A stretch of 20,588 nt of DNA, from positions 1-20,588 of the forward strand of contig DFFS01000036.1 in assembly GCA_002371075.1 (NCBI GenBank). Reading direction: 5' to 3'. The DNA is from Christensenella sp. UBA3770 (GTDB lineage: Bacteria > Bacillota > Clostridia > Christensenellales > CAG-1252). The translations under genes and the position numbers were made by a program. Positions 6,061 to 12,599 of this stretch are shown in pieces. Under the pieces are notes generated by a model that was not told the origin of the DNA, ran no database searches, and saw only the letters and a program-made list of their open reading frames with translations. Position 1 is the first letter of the stretch, and the number at the start of each line of letters is the position of its first letter.

Positions 6061-7406
6061 TAAAAGTTGTACCTGCCTTCCTTCACTTCAATGATCAAAG
6101 CACCCAGTTCGCGAGCGGCTTTGTCGCTCTCTTTGCCGGCGTCGGAAACCATAAAGCTGTATTGCATGCCTTTCTTTTCCCCTTTCATGTACGAGGTGCT
6201 CTTGCACTCCAGGAAAGGCGCGCCTTCTTTGATGAAAATGTTAAAGTGGAAATGCCTCTTTACCATCGTAAACCACAACGGCAAGCTGATCAAAACGGAA
6301 ATCGTTCCGCAAATGATGAAAAGATAGAAGAACCAGCTTTTCCAGCTATCGCCCGTGATGAACGGAATGTTCATGCCGGTGTAGCAGAAAGGAAGGATCA
6401 CCATAAACACGCCCAAGCCCAAGAAGATCAAGCCAAACAGGAATTTGGCAAAGGAGAAATACGTGTTGCGGGCAAACTTGATGCCGGATACGTTGGAGAT
6501 CTCCATCTCGGTGCGTTCATCCGCGTTGATCAAAAGACGCTTGTTGGTCAAGCAGATCGTGCCCTCTCCTTTTGCGGAATCCAAACAATCGTACGAACGA
6601 ACGACGACCTCTCCTTTGGCAAGGATAAAGCCGGGGATAAAATCATTTTGCGAAAGAAGCTTGTCGTTGTCCAAATCGTACTTCTTGCGCAGTTTTTTCT
6701 CATAGGAGCTGAGCTCTCGCTCTTCTTCCTCTGTCTGCTCGGTTTGTTTGTTTTCTTCAGCCATATCTGTTTCCTCTTTCTCCTTTTGCGGAGCGGGAGC
6801 GGCAGCCTGCTCTGCAGGCGCGGATTCTTTTTCGGAGGTCGGTTGCGGAGGCTCACCGGCGGGAGCGGGCTCTTCGGCAGGAGCGGGGTCCGGCTCTCTT
6901 GCAGCCATCTCCGCCTCCACTGCGGCAAGGAGCGCTTCCTCCTTGGTGGGCTTTTTGGGCTTCTCCTTTTTAGGAGGCTCCTCCGCCTTTTTGGGTGCGG
7001 CGCTCTCTTCGGGAGTGCCGTGCAAATACTCGTAAGGAATAAAATCCTCGTAAAGCACTTCGGGCGCGCCGTATTCTCTGGTCGCATCGGTTTTTTTGAC
7101 GGAAGACGGCATCACGTACTGTGCGGACGCATCCTGTTCCGGCGCTTGATCCGTTTCCTCCGAGGGCGCGGCAGCCTCGGCGGGCGCCTTTTCCTCCTCG
7201 GGCTCGGACGCGCTCACGGAAAAATCCGTCGGAGTGACGGATACCGCCGGCAAAACGTCCATTTCCGCCCCGTCCTCGAGCTCGTCGAGAGCGGCGCTTT
7301 CTGCCTTTGTCTCTTCGGCGGGAGCGGGGGCGGCAACTTCCGCCGGCGCTTGCTCTTCTTCCGAAAGAAGGGCCTCAGTTTGTTCGATCGAGTTGTCTTT
7401 TTCCAT
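6060..7406 (-). CDS. Two-helix membrane protein with PH-like domain and long acidic Pro/Ala/Glu tail
   Basis: This is a protein of about 448 residues with three parts. Residues 1-230 are low-complexity, rich in E, A, P and K and probably disordered. Residues about 260-315 resemble a bacterial PH or GRAM-like fold (LAKGEVVVRSYDC, then ICLTNKRLLI). Two strong membrane helices (about 319-341 and 358-381) are followed by a further strand-rich section ending in IIEVKEG, as if the PH-like domain were interrupted by a helical hairpin. The start was set at 7406 because AAAGGA lies six bases upstream; the ATG at 7412 touches that site. An internal Met near residue 215 (MAEENKQ) could give a short form. 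It is first in the operon with tmk and the FAD protein. Function is not recognised; membrane association is likely. Confidence 0.72.
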   Translation of the reverse strand: MEKDNSIEQTEALLSEEEQAPAEVAAPAPAEETKAESAALDELEDGAEMDVLPAVSVTPTDFSVSASEPEEEKAPAEAAAPSEETDQAPEQDASAQYVMPSSVKKTDATREYGAPEVLYEDFIPYEYLHGTPEESAAPKKAEEPPKKEKPKKPTKEEALLAAVEAEMAAREPDPAPAEEPAPAGEPPQPTSEKESAPAEQAAAPAPQKEKEETDMAEENKQTEQTEEEERELSSYEKKLRKKYDLDNDKLLSQNDFIPGFILAKGEVVVRSYDCLDSAKGEGTICLTNKRLLINADERTEMEISNVSGIKFARNTYFSFAKFLFGLIFLGLGVFMVILPFCYTGMNIPFITGDSWKSWFFYLFIICGTISVLISLPLWFTMVKRHFHFNIFIKEGAPFLECKSTSYMKGEKKGMQYSFMVSDAGKESDKAARELGALIIEVKEGRYNF

Positions 7407-7449
7407 ACGCATTCCTTTACTTCCCGGCGCTTTTTGCCGTTATAAAAAT

Positions 7450-7477
7450 ATTATAACATATTTTTCGCTCTTTGCAA
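7450..7477 (-). promoter_or_regulatory. Promoter for the PH-like/tmk/FAD operon
   Basis: On the reverse strand TTGCAA (7477-7472) and TATAAT (7455-7450) are separated by 16 bases, and TGTTATAAT forms an extended -10. It lies about 45 bases upstream of the ATG at 7406. Confidence 0.75.
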
Positions 7478-7548
7478 CAAATATCCGCCACTTCAAAAAG
7501 TGCAAAACCGGATGTGAGTAGCTTTGGGCGAAGTTTCGGCGGTGTCGG

Positions 7549-7642
7549 AGTGAAGTTGCCTATGGCAGTGAAGTTGTGCGCTGAAACGCACAGTGAAGTT
7601 GCTCACTTCGTTCGCAGTGAAGTTTCTCGCTACGCGAGAAGT
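7549..7642. repeat. Tandem hairpin array with AGTGAAGTT linker
   Basis: AGTGAAGTT occurs exactly at 7549-7557, 7567-7575, 7592-7600 and 7616-7624, with a decayed copy ending near 7642. The segments between the copies differ, but most are self-complementary: GCC-TAT-GGC, GTGCG-CTGAAA-CGCAC and TCTCGC-TAC-GCGAGA; the one at 7601-7615 is imperfect. The result is a row of small hairpins with a constant linker. Nothing in it reads as a gene, and no flanking gene ends here (both neighbours point away). Confidence 0.75.
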
Positions 7643-7840
7643 TGAGGATGAATTGAAAAACGCAAGAACAAACGACTTTCCGCCATTCTTAAAGAACTCG
7701 CCTCACCTTTCCCCTCTCATGGCTTCCGACCCGCGGAGCTGAACTCCTCGTTACACTTTTTTTTTGTAGTTATTGTCACGATGCACTTTACTTAATCGCT
7801 TTTATTTTTCGCGAAGCGACAACCTTTTAAAGGGCGTTTA
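7643..7840. other. Intergenic stretch with no gene seen
   Basis: No coding region with a start and ribosome binding site can be supported. The stretch contains a T9 run near 7760 and a short TCGC/GCGA hairpin near 7810. It may be a decayed remnant attached to the hairpin array. Confidence 0.5.
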
Positions 7841-7845
7841 GGGGC

Positions 7846-7903
7846 TTGGGGGAATCGCAACCCCCACCTTCTTTTGGGCACTTTTCTTCAAAAGAAAAGC
7901 GCC
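7846..7903. repeat. Pair of strong hairpins, probable dispersed repeat
   Basis: GGGGG (7848-7852) faces CCCCC (7861-7865) around a short loop. A second stem follows, GGCACTTTTCTT (7877-7888) with AAGAAAAGCGCC (7892-7903), with one mismatch. Such a paired-hairpin block is typical of dispersed intergenic repeats. The short reverse-strand ORF through it has no ribosome binding site and is not a credible gene. Confidence 0.45.
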
Positions 7904-7943
7904 AACACGCGAAGCGGCTTTCCGCGCGGTGCTTTTCACATTG

Positions 7944-7972
7944 AGTGGCGGAACTTGCAATTATCCGCCACT
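7944..7972. promoter_or_regulatory. Operator-like inverted repeat upstream of metF
   Basis: AGTGGCGGA (7944-7952) and TCCGCCACT (7964-7972) form a perfect 9-bp inverted repeat with an 11-base centre, ending 12 bases before the metF -35 box. The same 12-mer, TATCCGCCACTT, recurs at 7482-7493 just upstream of the -35 box of the divergent operon. It could bind a dimeric regulator; no regulator gene is in the window. Confidence 0.45.
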
Positions 7973-7984
7973 TACACGAAAGGA

Positions 7985-8014
7985 TTGACTTTGTCACGCC
8001 TATACGACTATAAT
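7985..8014 (+). promoter_or_regulatory. Promoter for the metF-metH operon
   Basis: TTGACT (7985-7990) and a perfect TATAAT (8009-8014) are separated by 18 bases. Transcription would start near 8021, leaving an untranslated leader of under 30 bases, too short for a SAM, T-box or cobalamin riboswitch. Confidence 0.82.
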
Positions 8015-8048
8015 TTAAGAGTATATTTATGCAAATCGGGAGGGGTTT

Positions 8049-8918
8049 ATGAAGATCAGCCAATCGATCGGGAAAAACAAAGGCACGCTTTCCTTTGAGA
8101 TCTTTCCCCCAAAAGGGGAGTTTCACGCGGACGAAGTGCGCGCCATGCTTTCCGCTTTGCGTCCCCTAAACCCCGCCTACATCAGCGTAACGTACAGCGC
8201 GGGCGGCTCCAAAAATAACCGCCTGACGGAGGAGATCGCCTCTATGTCGCAGGAGGAGAACCACATTCCTTCCGCCTGCCACATCACGGTCATCAACAGC
8301 TCCAAAGAGGAAGTGAACGCCACGATCGATTCTTTCCACGCACGCGGCATTGAAAACGTGCTTGCGCTGCGCGGGGACAAGGTGGAGGGCGAAACGCAAA
8401 ACGGCTTTACACACGCCACGGACATCATCCCGGGCCTCGTTTCACGCGGGTTTTGCGTGGGCGCAAGCTGCTATCCCGAAGGGCACCCCACCTCCCCCTC
8501 TCTTGCGGAGGACTTTCGTTATATGAAGATGAAAGAGGACCTTGGCGCCGCTTTCTTCGTTTCGCAACTTTGCTTTGACAACCGCCGTTTCTTTGAGTTT
8601 TTCCGCGGGGTGGAAAAGGCGGGCATTACCTCCCCCGTTTCCGCCGGCATCATGCCCATTATGAGCAAAGCGCAGGTCAACCGCATGATCTATATGTGCG
8701 CGGTTTCCCTCCCCGGGGAGATCATTCGCATCCTCAACCGCTATGAGGAGGACAAGGACGGGCTGTTGCAAGCCGGGCTTGACTACGCCGCCGCGCAGAT
8801 CGCGGAGCTGTACGACGCGGGGGCGGACGACATCCACTTTTATACGATGAACCGCGCCGAGGCTGCAGTGGGCTTGGTGCAACGCTTGGTCGCCATGGGG
8901 TATTTGAAGAATGCTTGA
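8049..8918 (+). CDS. metF: Methylenetetrahydrofolate reductase
   Basis: This 289-residue protein has the length of single-domain bacterial MetF, a flavoprotein that reduces 5,10-methylene-THF to 5-methyl-THF. Marks in order are SFEIFPPK (residues 15-22; Glu17 corresponds to the catalytic glutamate), AYISVTYSAGG, NVLALRGD (Asp110 in the conserved FAD-contact position), GASCYPEGHP, FFVSQLCFD, AGIMPIMSKAQ and HFYTMNRAE near the end. GGGAGGGG at 8038-8045 sets the ATG. It is the first gene of an operon whose next two products use its methyl donor for methionine synthesis; the next gene overlaps it by 8 bases. Confidence 0.96.
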   Translation: MKISQSIGKNKGTLSFEIFPPKGEFHADEVRAMLSALRPLNPAYISVTYSAGGSKNNRLTEEIASMSQEENHIPSACHITVINSSKEEVNATIDSFHARGIENVLALRGDKVEGETQNGFTHATDIIPGLVSRGFCVGASCYPEGHPTSPSLAEDFRYMKMKEDLGAAFFVSQLCFDNRRFFEFFRGVEKAGITSPVSAGIMPIMSKAQVNRMIYMCAVSLPGEIIRILNRYEEDKDGLLQAGLDYAAAQIAELYDAGADDIHFYTMNRAEAAVGLVQRLVAMGYLKNA

Positions 8919-9495
8919 CGATCTTGTGATCAAAGACGCCCTCAAATACCTTGGTGCGAAAGAGGGCGACCACGAGGCGAAAGCCCTGCTTGAAAAAGTG
9001 CTGAACGACAATCGTTCGGCTTTTTCTCCAAGGCACGTCACCGCCTTTTTTAAGGTGGAAACGCTTGACCCCGTCATCACGTTTGTCGGCACGGAAGTCA
9101 CGCTTGCGGGCGAGGCGATCCGTCGTTGTTTTCAAGGGGCGACCGAGGGACTTTTTAATGCCTTTACCCTTGGCATCGCTTTTGACAAAAAGGTAAGAGA
9201 GCTCTCGCTGACACACCCGTCGGAGTCGGTGGCTTTAAACGCGATCGGCAGCGCTTACGCCGAGAGAAAGGCGGACGAGCTGTTAAAGGTCGTCCGCGAT
9301 GAAAAGGAAAAACAAGGGTTCAAGACGTCTTTTCGTTTTTGCCCCGGATACGGCGATCTGCCGATGAACGTCAACCTGAAGATTGCCGCGGCATTAAACG
9401 CCGCCAAACGGATCGGGCTGACCGTCACGGAAGAGGGGTTGCTTCTCCCCGTAAAGAGCATCGTGGGCGTTTGCGCCTGCATTCCCGTCAAATGA
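8911..9495 (+). CDS. Stand-alone MetH reactivation-domain protein
   Basis: This 194-residue protein carries, near its C-terminus, FRFCPGYGDLPM (residues 141-152) and a following GLTVTEEGLLLPVKSIVGV, which match the SAM-binding activation domain of cobalamin-dependent methionine synthase (R..PGY motif and P.KS). In E. coli this domain is the C-terminal part of MetH; here it is a separate gene, as described for Thermotoga. Its expected role is to bind SAM and help return oxidised cob(II)alamin to the active methylated state, presumably with an electron donor encoded elsewhere. The start overlaps the metF end by 8 bases and has only a weak ribosome binding site, so translation is probably coupled. 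It ends seven bases before the metH start. Confidence 0.86.
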   Translation: MLDDLVIKDALKYLGAKEGDHEAKALLEKVLNDNRSAFSPRHVTAFFKVETLDPVITFVGTEVTLAGEAIRRCFQGATEGLFNAFTLGIAFDKKVRELSLTHPSESVALNAIGSAYAERKADELLKVVRDEKEKQGFKTSFRFCPGYGDLPMNVNLKIAAALNAAKRIGLTVTEEGLLLPVKSIVGVCACIPVK

Positions 9496-9502
9496 GGTGG
9501 TT

Positions 9503-11785
9503 ATGAAAGAGTTTTTGTTTTTTGACGGCGCGATGGGCACGATGCTACAAGCCCATGGGCTCAAAGCGGGCGCCTTTCCCGAGACCTACAACCTGACGCA
9601 TCCCGACGTGGTGCTCAGCATTCACAAAGCCTACGTGCAGGCGGGCGCGGACGTTGTTACCGCCAACACCTTTGGCGCAAACCCCTTTAAGATGAAAGGA
9701 CTTGACGTCAAAGAGATCATCACCCGCGGCGTAAAGATCGCAAAAGCCTCCGGCGCAAAGAAAGTTGCGCTTGACGTCAGCTCACACGGTGCTCTTTTGG
9801 AGCCCAACGGCACACTCTCGTTTGAGGAAGCCTATCAAAACTACAAGTTTATTATGGAAACGGGCGAAAAAGCCGGCGCCGACCTCGTTTTGATCGAGAC
9901 GATGAGCGACCTTTTGGAAACCAAGTGCGCCCTGCTTGCCGCCAAGGAAAACACCTCCCTCCCCGTATTCGTCACGATGACCTATATGGAGGACGGCAGG
10001 ACTTTTCTCGGCACCGACCCCGTAACGGCGACGGTCACGCTGTGTTCGCTCGGTGCGGACGCCGTAGGCGTCAACTGCTCGCTTGGCGCCAAGGATATGC
10101 TCCCGGTGATCCGCGAGATCTGCTCGTACGCCACCTGCCCCGTCATCGTCCAGCCCAATGCCGGACTGCCCAAGATCAAAGAGGGCATGACCGTTTACGA
10201 GGATACGCCGGACATCTTCTCCGCCGCGATGAAAGAGATCGCCGCCCTCGGCGCCTCCATTCTCGGCGGTTGCTGCGGCACCACGCCCGAGCACATTCGC
10301 GCCCTAAAAGAGGCGCTTAAGGGCGCCATCCCCACGCCGCGCGTCGTCAAACCTTATACGGCGGCGACATCCGCCACCAAAACCGTCTTTCTCGGCGAGG
10401 GGACAAAGGTCATCGGAGAAAGACTCAACCCGACCGGAAAAAAGAAGCTCAAAGCCGCTTTGATCGCGGGGGACGTGGACTATCTGTTGCACGAGGCCAT
10501 CGACCAAGAACGCGCGGGCGCGGATATCTTGGACCTCAACGTCGGCTTGCCGGAAATTGACGAACCTACGATGCTTGTGCGCGTGATGAAGGAAGTCAGC
10601 GCCACCGTCACCCTGCCCTTGCAACTGGACTCATCCGACCCCGTTGCGCTTGAAAGAGCGTGCCGCCTGTACAGCGGCAAACCCATCATCAACTCGGTCA
10701 ATATGAAAAAGGAAAGTTTAGACGCCATCGTTCCGATCGCCAAAAAGTACGGCGCAACGCTGATCGGGCTCTGTTTGGGCGAAACGATGCCCAAGACGCA
10801 CGCGGAGCGCTTTGCCTATGCAAAACGCCTTGTTAAGGAGCTGACCGAGCGCGGCATAAAGAAAAACGACATCATCATCGATTGTTTGGTGCTGACCATC
10901 GCCACCGACGAAACGCAAGCGGAGGAAACCGCCCTTGCAGTCAAGGAAGTGACGGAAAAGTTGGGCGTTTGCACGGTGCTTGGCGTCAGCAACGTCAGCT
11001 TTGGCATGCCGGACAGGCTGAAGATCAACGCAGCGTTTCTTTCCCGCTGCTTGCAAGCGGGGCTATCCGCCCCCATCCTAAACCCCCTCGTTGCGGAATA
11101 CGCCGAGGTTTTGAAAGGCAAACTGTTGACCTTGGACACCTCCTCCTACTTTACCTTTGACAAAGAGGGCGCGGTGGGCATCCGCGGCATGGTGCTGTGC
11201 GGCGCGGTGGGCGGCGTGGAAGACGCGGTCAAAGAGGCTTTGAAGACAAGGGCGCCCCTTGACGTCATCAACGAGGACTTTATCCCCGCTCTTGACGAGA
11301 TCGGGGTGAAATTTGAAAAAGGCGAAGTGTTTTTGCCCCGCCTCATCGCAGCGGCGGAAGTGGTCAAAAAGGGAATGGACCTGATGAAAAAGGACGGGGA
11401 CGACGATGCCTCCCGGCCCGACGTGATCCTTGCCACCGTCAAAGGGGACATTCACGACATCGGAAAGAACATTGTAAAAATGCTACTTCGCAGCTATGGC
11501 TACAAGGTGTTGGACCTTGGAAAGGACGTGCCCGAAAGCGCCGTCGTTGAAGCGTGGAAAAGGACGCACGCCCCGCTGATTGGGCTCTCCGCCCTGATGA
11601 CGACCACCGTCCCCTCGATGAAATCCACCATCGACGCCCTAAAAGCGGCGGGATCCACGGCAAAAGTGGCGGTGGGCGGCGCGGTTTTAACAGAGGAATA
11701 CGCAAAAACCGTCGGCGCGGACTTTTACGGAAAGGATGCAAGAGCAACGGTGAAGATCGCAGAACGGATTATCCAAAGGAGATAA
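9503..11785 (+). CDS. metH: Cobalamin-dependent methionine synthase lacking the reactivation domain
   Basis: This 760-residue enzyme transfers a methyl group from 5-methyl-THF via cobalamin to homocysteine. The domains in order are the homocysteine/zinc domain (about 1-285; DGAMGTMLQ, zinc ligands Cys192 in GVNCSLG and Cys257-Cys258 in GGCCGTT), the pterin-binding domain (about 305-560; GERLNPTGKKK, DILDLNVG, PLQLDSSDP), the helical cap (about 565-640) and the Rossmann B12 domain (about 640-760; GDIHDIG with His651 as the lower cobalt ligand, then GLSALMTTT and VAVGGAVLT). Full-length E. coli MetH has about 1,230 residues; the missing C-terminus is the adjacent gene. The ATG at 9503 is chosen over the GTG at 9497 because GAGG at 9494-9497 is the ribosome binding site. 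Confidence 0.95.
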   Translation: MKEFLFFDGAMGTMLQAHGLKAGAFPETYNLTHPDVVLSIHKAYVQAGADVVTANTFGANPFKMKGLDVKEIITRGVKIAKASGAKKVALDVSSHGALLEPNGTLSFEEAYQNYKFIMETGEKAGADLVLIETMSDLLETKCALLAAKENTSLPVFVTMTYMEDGRTFLGTDPVTATVTLCSLGADAVGVNCSLGAKDMLPVIREICSYATCPVIVQPNAGLPKIKEGMTVYEDTPDIFSAAMKEIAALGASILGGCCGTTPEHIRALKEALKGAIPTPRVVKPYTAATSATKTVFLGEGTKVIGERLNPTGKKKLKAALIAGDVDYLLHEAIDQERAGADILDLNVGLPEIDEPTMLVRVMKEVSATVTLPLQLDSSDPVALERACRLYSGKPIINSVNMKKESLDAIVPIAKKYGATLIGLCLGETMPKTHAERFAYAKRLVKELTERGIKKNDIIIDCLVLTIATDETQAEETALAVKEVTEKLGVCTVLGVSNVSFGMPDRLKINAAFLSRCLQAGLSAPILNPLVAEYAEVLKGKLLTLDTSSYFTFDKEGAVGIRGMVLCGAVGGVEDAVKEALKTRAPLDVINEDFIPALDEIGVKFEKGEVFLPRLIAAAEVVKKGMDLMKKDGDDDASRPDVILATVKGDIHDIGKNIVKMLLRSYGYKVLDLGKDVPESAVVEAWKRTHAPLIGLSALMTTTVPSMKSTIDALKAAGSTAKVAVGGAVLTEEYAKTVGADFYGKDARATVKIAERIIQRR

Positions 11786-11786
11786 T

Positions 11787-12347
11787 ATGAGCAAATCCAA
11801 ACCTGAAAAAATATTGGGGGAGCGAGTCTTTTTTCCTATTTGGAAAGATATCGTTGCATTTGCAATCATCACCGCAATCGTTATCGCAGTTGTGGTTTTG
11901 GGATATAAATATGAATTTGAATCTCCCTACGTTTATTTCCCATGGATCTTAGAATTTGTGTTTTTGATTATTTTCGTGGTGGATCTGATCCCCAAAAAAA
12001 AGAACAATTCCCTGCCCCAATATGCCATCACAACGGATGGGGATTATATAATTGTTTATCAAAAAAACGAAAAGATCTATATCGAATTTGATGCAATCCA
12101 AGATATGGATTATAAAAACAAAAAAGGTCACGTGGTTGCGCCGTACTACTATTCGGAAACAGTATATAATTACGGGAAAGTTCGTCTTTTTGTCCTTGAC
12201 GGAAACAATATAAAAAAACTGGTTGTGAAAAATGTTTTTAATCCGGATCGCGTGATAGAAAAAATAGCTTCTGTTTTGGAATGGGACATCTTCGTTCCCG
12301 AAGATGAGGACGCATATCTTATTGATGATAACGATGCGGATAATTAA
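11787..12347 (+). CDS. AT-rich two-helix membrane protein, PH-like C-terminal domain
   Basis: This 186-residue protein has a basic N-terminus, two membrane helices (about 21-40 and 50-67), a KKK stop-transfer and a soluble domain of alternating strands (YAITTDGDYIIVYQ, IYIEFDAIQDMDY, KVRLFVLDGNNIKKLVV), ending in an acidic tail. The layout resembles bacterial PH-domain membrane proteins, though no specific family is recognised. The ATG lies one base after the metH stop, with AAAGGAGA at 11776-11782 as ribosome binding site, so it is transcribed with metH. Codon use is visibly AT-rich compared with metH, which suggests later acquisition. A link to methionine metabolism is not implied by the sequence. 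Confidence 0.72.
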   Translation: MSKSKPEKILGERVFFPIWKDIVAFAIITAIVIAVVVLGYKYEFESPYVYFPWILEFVFLIIFVVDLIPKKKNNSLPQYAITTDGDYIIVYQKNEKIYIEFDAIQDMDYKNKKGHVVAPYYYSETVYNYGKVRLFVLDGNNIKKLVVKNVFNPDRVIEKIASVLEWDIFVPEDEDAYLIDDNDADN

Positions 12348-12451
12348 AAGATAAAAACCCCCATTCCCGCCGATGAATCGTCGGCAATCAAGCCCCCTTT
12401 CTCTCCTCTGGCGTTGCCCTCGGAAAGGGTGTCCATCAAAACTATACCATA

Positions 12452-12557
12452 ATGCAATCCGTGATTGCAATTCATGAAGCATAGCTTCAATTCATGGCGA
12501 AGCCAATTCATGGCGGCAGCCAATTCATGACCGTAGGTCAATTCATGGCGGATGCCT
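12452..12557. repeat. Tandem hairpin array with AATTCATG linker
   Basis: AATTCATG occurs exactly at 12469-12476, 12489-12496, 12505-12512, 12522-12529 and 12540-12547. The linkers separate short, different self-complementary segments: GCAATC-CGT-GATTGC, AAGC-ATA-GCTT, GGC-GAA-GCC, GGC-GGCA-GCC, ACC-GTA-GGT and GGC-GGAT-GCC (some share the linker's last G). The period is 16 to 20 bases. It lies downstream of the metF-metH operon and just before the shared terminator. It has the same design as the array at 7549-7642 but an unrelated linker sequence. Confidence 0.8.
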
Positions 12558-12564
12558 CATCTCA

Positions 12565-12599
12565 AATAAAAAAGCGGCTTTGAGCCGCATTTTTTATTT
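12565..12599. terminator. Bidirectional terminator shared by gltX and the metH operon
   Basis: GCGGCT-TTG-AGCCGC forms a clean stem flanked by an A-rich run on the left and T6 on the right. Leftward it ends gltX, whose stop codon lies within it; rightward it can end the metF-metH transcript. Confidence 0.88.

Noticed and set aside
6054..7445. 463-codon plus-strand open frame
   Set aside because: Antisense to the PH-like gene; Leu/Arg/Gly-rich composition is a by-product of the opposite Glu/Pro/Ala codons.
7549..7642. CRISPR array
   Set aside because: The constant part is only 9 bases, the variable parts are self-complementary rather than spacer-like, and no cas genes are present; the same holds for 12452-12557.
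8015..8048. SAM, cobalamin or T-box riboswitch ahead of metF
   Set aside because: The leader after the promoter is under 30 bases.
7827..8126. Reverse-strand 99-codon ORF
   Set aside because: Crosses the hairpin pair, the metF promoter and the metF start; no ribosome binding site.
9497..9502. GTG start for metH
   Set aside because: It overlaps the ribosome binding site; the ATG at 9503 is correctly spaced.
12344..12541. Reverse-strand 65-codon ORF
   Set aside because: Most of it is the hairpin array translated; no supported start.
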